Assembly (NCBI GenBank): GCA_023131555.1
Contig: JAGLZJ010000064.1
Span: 1 to 5,451 of the forward strand
DNA: 5,451 nt
Origin: Candidatus Bathyarchaeota archaeon
Lineage (GTDB): Archaea > Thermoproteota > Bathyarchaeia > Bathyarchaeales > SOJC01
Reading direction: 5' to 3'
Shown one piece after another: positions 4,827 to 5,451 of the stretch. Positions within the stretch are counted from its first letter, which is position 1. Each line of letters begins with the position of its first letter. The position numbers and the translations under genes were made by a program. A model generated the notes under the pieces. The model was not told the DNA's origin and made no database searches. It worked only from the letters and a program-made list of their open reading frames with translations.

Positions 4827-5201
4827 TTAAGCCTTCTCGCCAGTGAAAAGCTCAACAACATCAGATGCAAACTGAACGAGGCCGTTGACTTCCTCAATCG
4901 CTTCTGGACGGAAGTTCAAACTCTGGGAAAACCGTTGAATCGCTCTTTCGATTTCGACAAGGAAATTCAGGACGGGGTCTTCTGATGACTGTCTCTTTTC
5001 GTAAATCTCTTTGATCACTATGCCTTCCATAAAAGATGGGTCTCCAAGACTGTAGTAGAGCGCCGCCTGGGCTTTTCTCATGGCCTCGAGGATCAAGCTT
5101 TGAGCTATTGAAGGCGTTTTCTGGGCAGCTAAGACTTCAGCCCTAGCTTCCCTCATGTAACGAAGCGCCCAGCCCTTTCTGTAGTCGCCTATTCCGTACA
5201 T
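4827..5201 (-). CDS. Uncharacterised all-helical 124-residue protein (HEPN-like look, no catalytic motif)
   Basis: I cannot name this family. The sequence predicts four or five helices: 8-27 (RKGWALRYMREARAEVLAAQ), 31-52 (ending AQAALYYSLGD), 57-69, 75-96 and 98-121. The alternation of Ala-rich helices and the AQAALYYSLG element recall HEPN-type helical bundles. However, there is no histidine in the whole protein, so the RX4-6H nuclease motif is absent and an RNase role is unlikely. There is no membrane segment. ATG 5199-5201 has GGGTGA (5206-5211) four bases upstream, a strong Shine-Dalgarno sequence that directly follows the rps17e stop codon. The gaps to its neighbours are 10 and 5 bases, so it is surely co-transcribed with rps17e and the ubiquitin-like gene. 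A link to ribosome function or protein modification is only suggested by this position. Confidence 0.85.
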   Translation of the reverse strand: MYGIGDYRKGWALRYMREARAEVLAAQKTPSIAQSLILEAMRKAQAALYYSLGDPSFMEGIVIKEIYEKRQSSEDPVLNFLVEIERAIQRFSQSLNFRPEAIEEVNGLVQFASDVVELFTGEKA

Positions 5202-5211
5202 TTCGTCACCC

Positions 5212-5451
5212 TTAATCCTTCTCGGCGTCCTCTTCGGTCGTTTTGAGGGGAGTCGCCCCGGCTTCTTCTTCAGCCGCTTTCGAGGCAGTCACCATCAAAC
5301 TGCTAATATACCCAGCGATCCGGTTTCTGAGTTTCGCAGAATCAACTTTGGCAAGCGATGATACAGCTTCTTTGTTGGCTTGGAAATCAGGTCCAAATCT
5401 ATCTGGAAATCGCTCGATTAACTCTCGCGCGACTCTCTTAACATGTTCTGG
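5212..5451 (-). CDS. rps17e: Small-subunit ribosomal protein S17e, 5' end missing (79 residues seen)
   Basis: S17e is part of the 30S subunit in archaea and the 40S in eukaryotes and has no bacterial homologue. The visible frame opens with PEHVKRVARELIERFPDRF, then PDFQANKEAV, and the family's hallmark KLRNRIAGYISSLM at about 40-53. Only about five or six N-terminal residues (normally MGxVR) lie beyond the right edge, so the start codon cannot be seen. After the conserved core there is a tail of about 26 residues, rich in Ala, Glu and Lys and ending EEDAEKD, longer than in many archaeal S17e proteins. This tail is probably disordered. It is the first visible gene of the minus-strand operon containing the helical protein, the ubiquitin-like protein and the small metal-binding protein. 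Confidence 0.93.
   Translation of the reverse strand, partial: PEHVKRVARELIERFPDRFGPDFQANKEAVSSLAKVDSAKLRNRIAGYISSLMVTASKAAEEEAGATPLKTTEEDAEKD

Noticed and set aside
4827..5201. HEPN-type toxin nuclease of a toxin-antitoxin pair
   Set aside because: There is no RX4-6H motif and no histidine at all, and the neighbours are housekeeping genes, not an antitoxin.

Overview
The window looks like a chromosomal segment from an archaeon. It encodes the archaeal/eukaryotic-type ribosomal protein S17e, a GMP synthetase ATP-pyrophosphatase (GuaAb) not fused to a glutaminase, an RtcA-type RNA 3'-phosphate cyclase and a stand-alone ubiquitin-like protein ending in Gly-Gly. Several starts have GGTGG, GGGTGA or GAGGT Shine-Dalgarno sequences, TATA-like boxes precede other genes, and four of ten genes start with TTG or GTG. 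A TACK-type lineage (Bathyarchaeia-like or a relative) is my best guess, but that is inference and not proven by the window. I see no mobile element, CRISPR array, tRNA or rRNA.

Left part (1-2585), mixed strands: the N-terminal part of rtcA (minus, running off the left edge) is divergent from a 138-residue coiled-coil protein of unknown function (plus). That gene converges on a small acylphosphatase (minus). The acylphosphatase is divergent from a ten-helix EamA/DMT-type transporter (plus), and a TATA box and a 13-bp palindrome lie between them. An uncharacterised 107-residue gene (plus) follows and meets the next minus-strand gene tail to tail.

Right part (2582-5451), all minus strand, read from the right edge: rps17e (5' end missing), a 124-residue helical protein, a MoaD/ThiS/SAMP-like protein with C-terminal GG, a small putative metal-binding protein, guaAb, and a conserved 108-residue protein. 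The first four are packed with gaps of 10, 5 and 18 bases and look like one operon. guaAb has a 78-base leader with its own TATA-like box and may form a separate unit.

The most notable points are: guaAb is about 90 residues longer than usual for archaea and its C-terminal dimerisation region seems expanded in the way seen in animal GMP synthetase; RtcA lacks the usual GEGGGQ signature although its arginines are kept; and a ubiquitin-like protein is co-transcribed with a ribosomal protein. I found no clear evidence for a wholly new multi-gene system.
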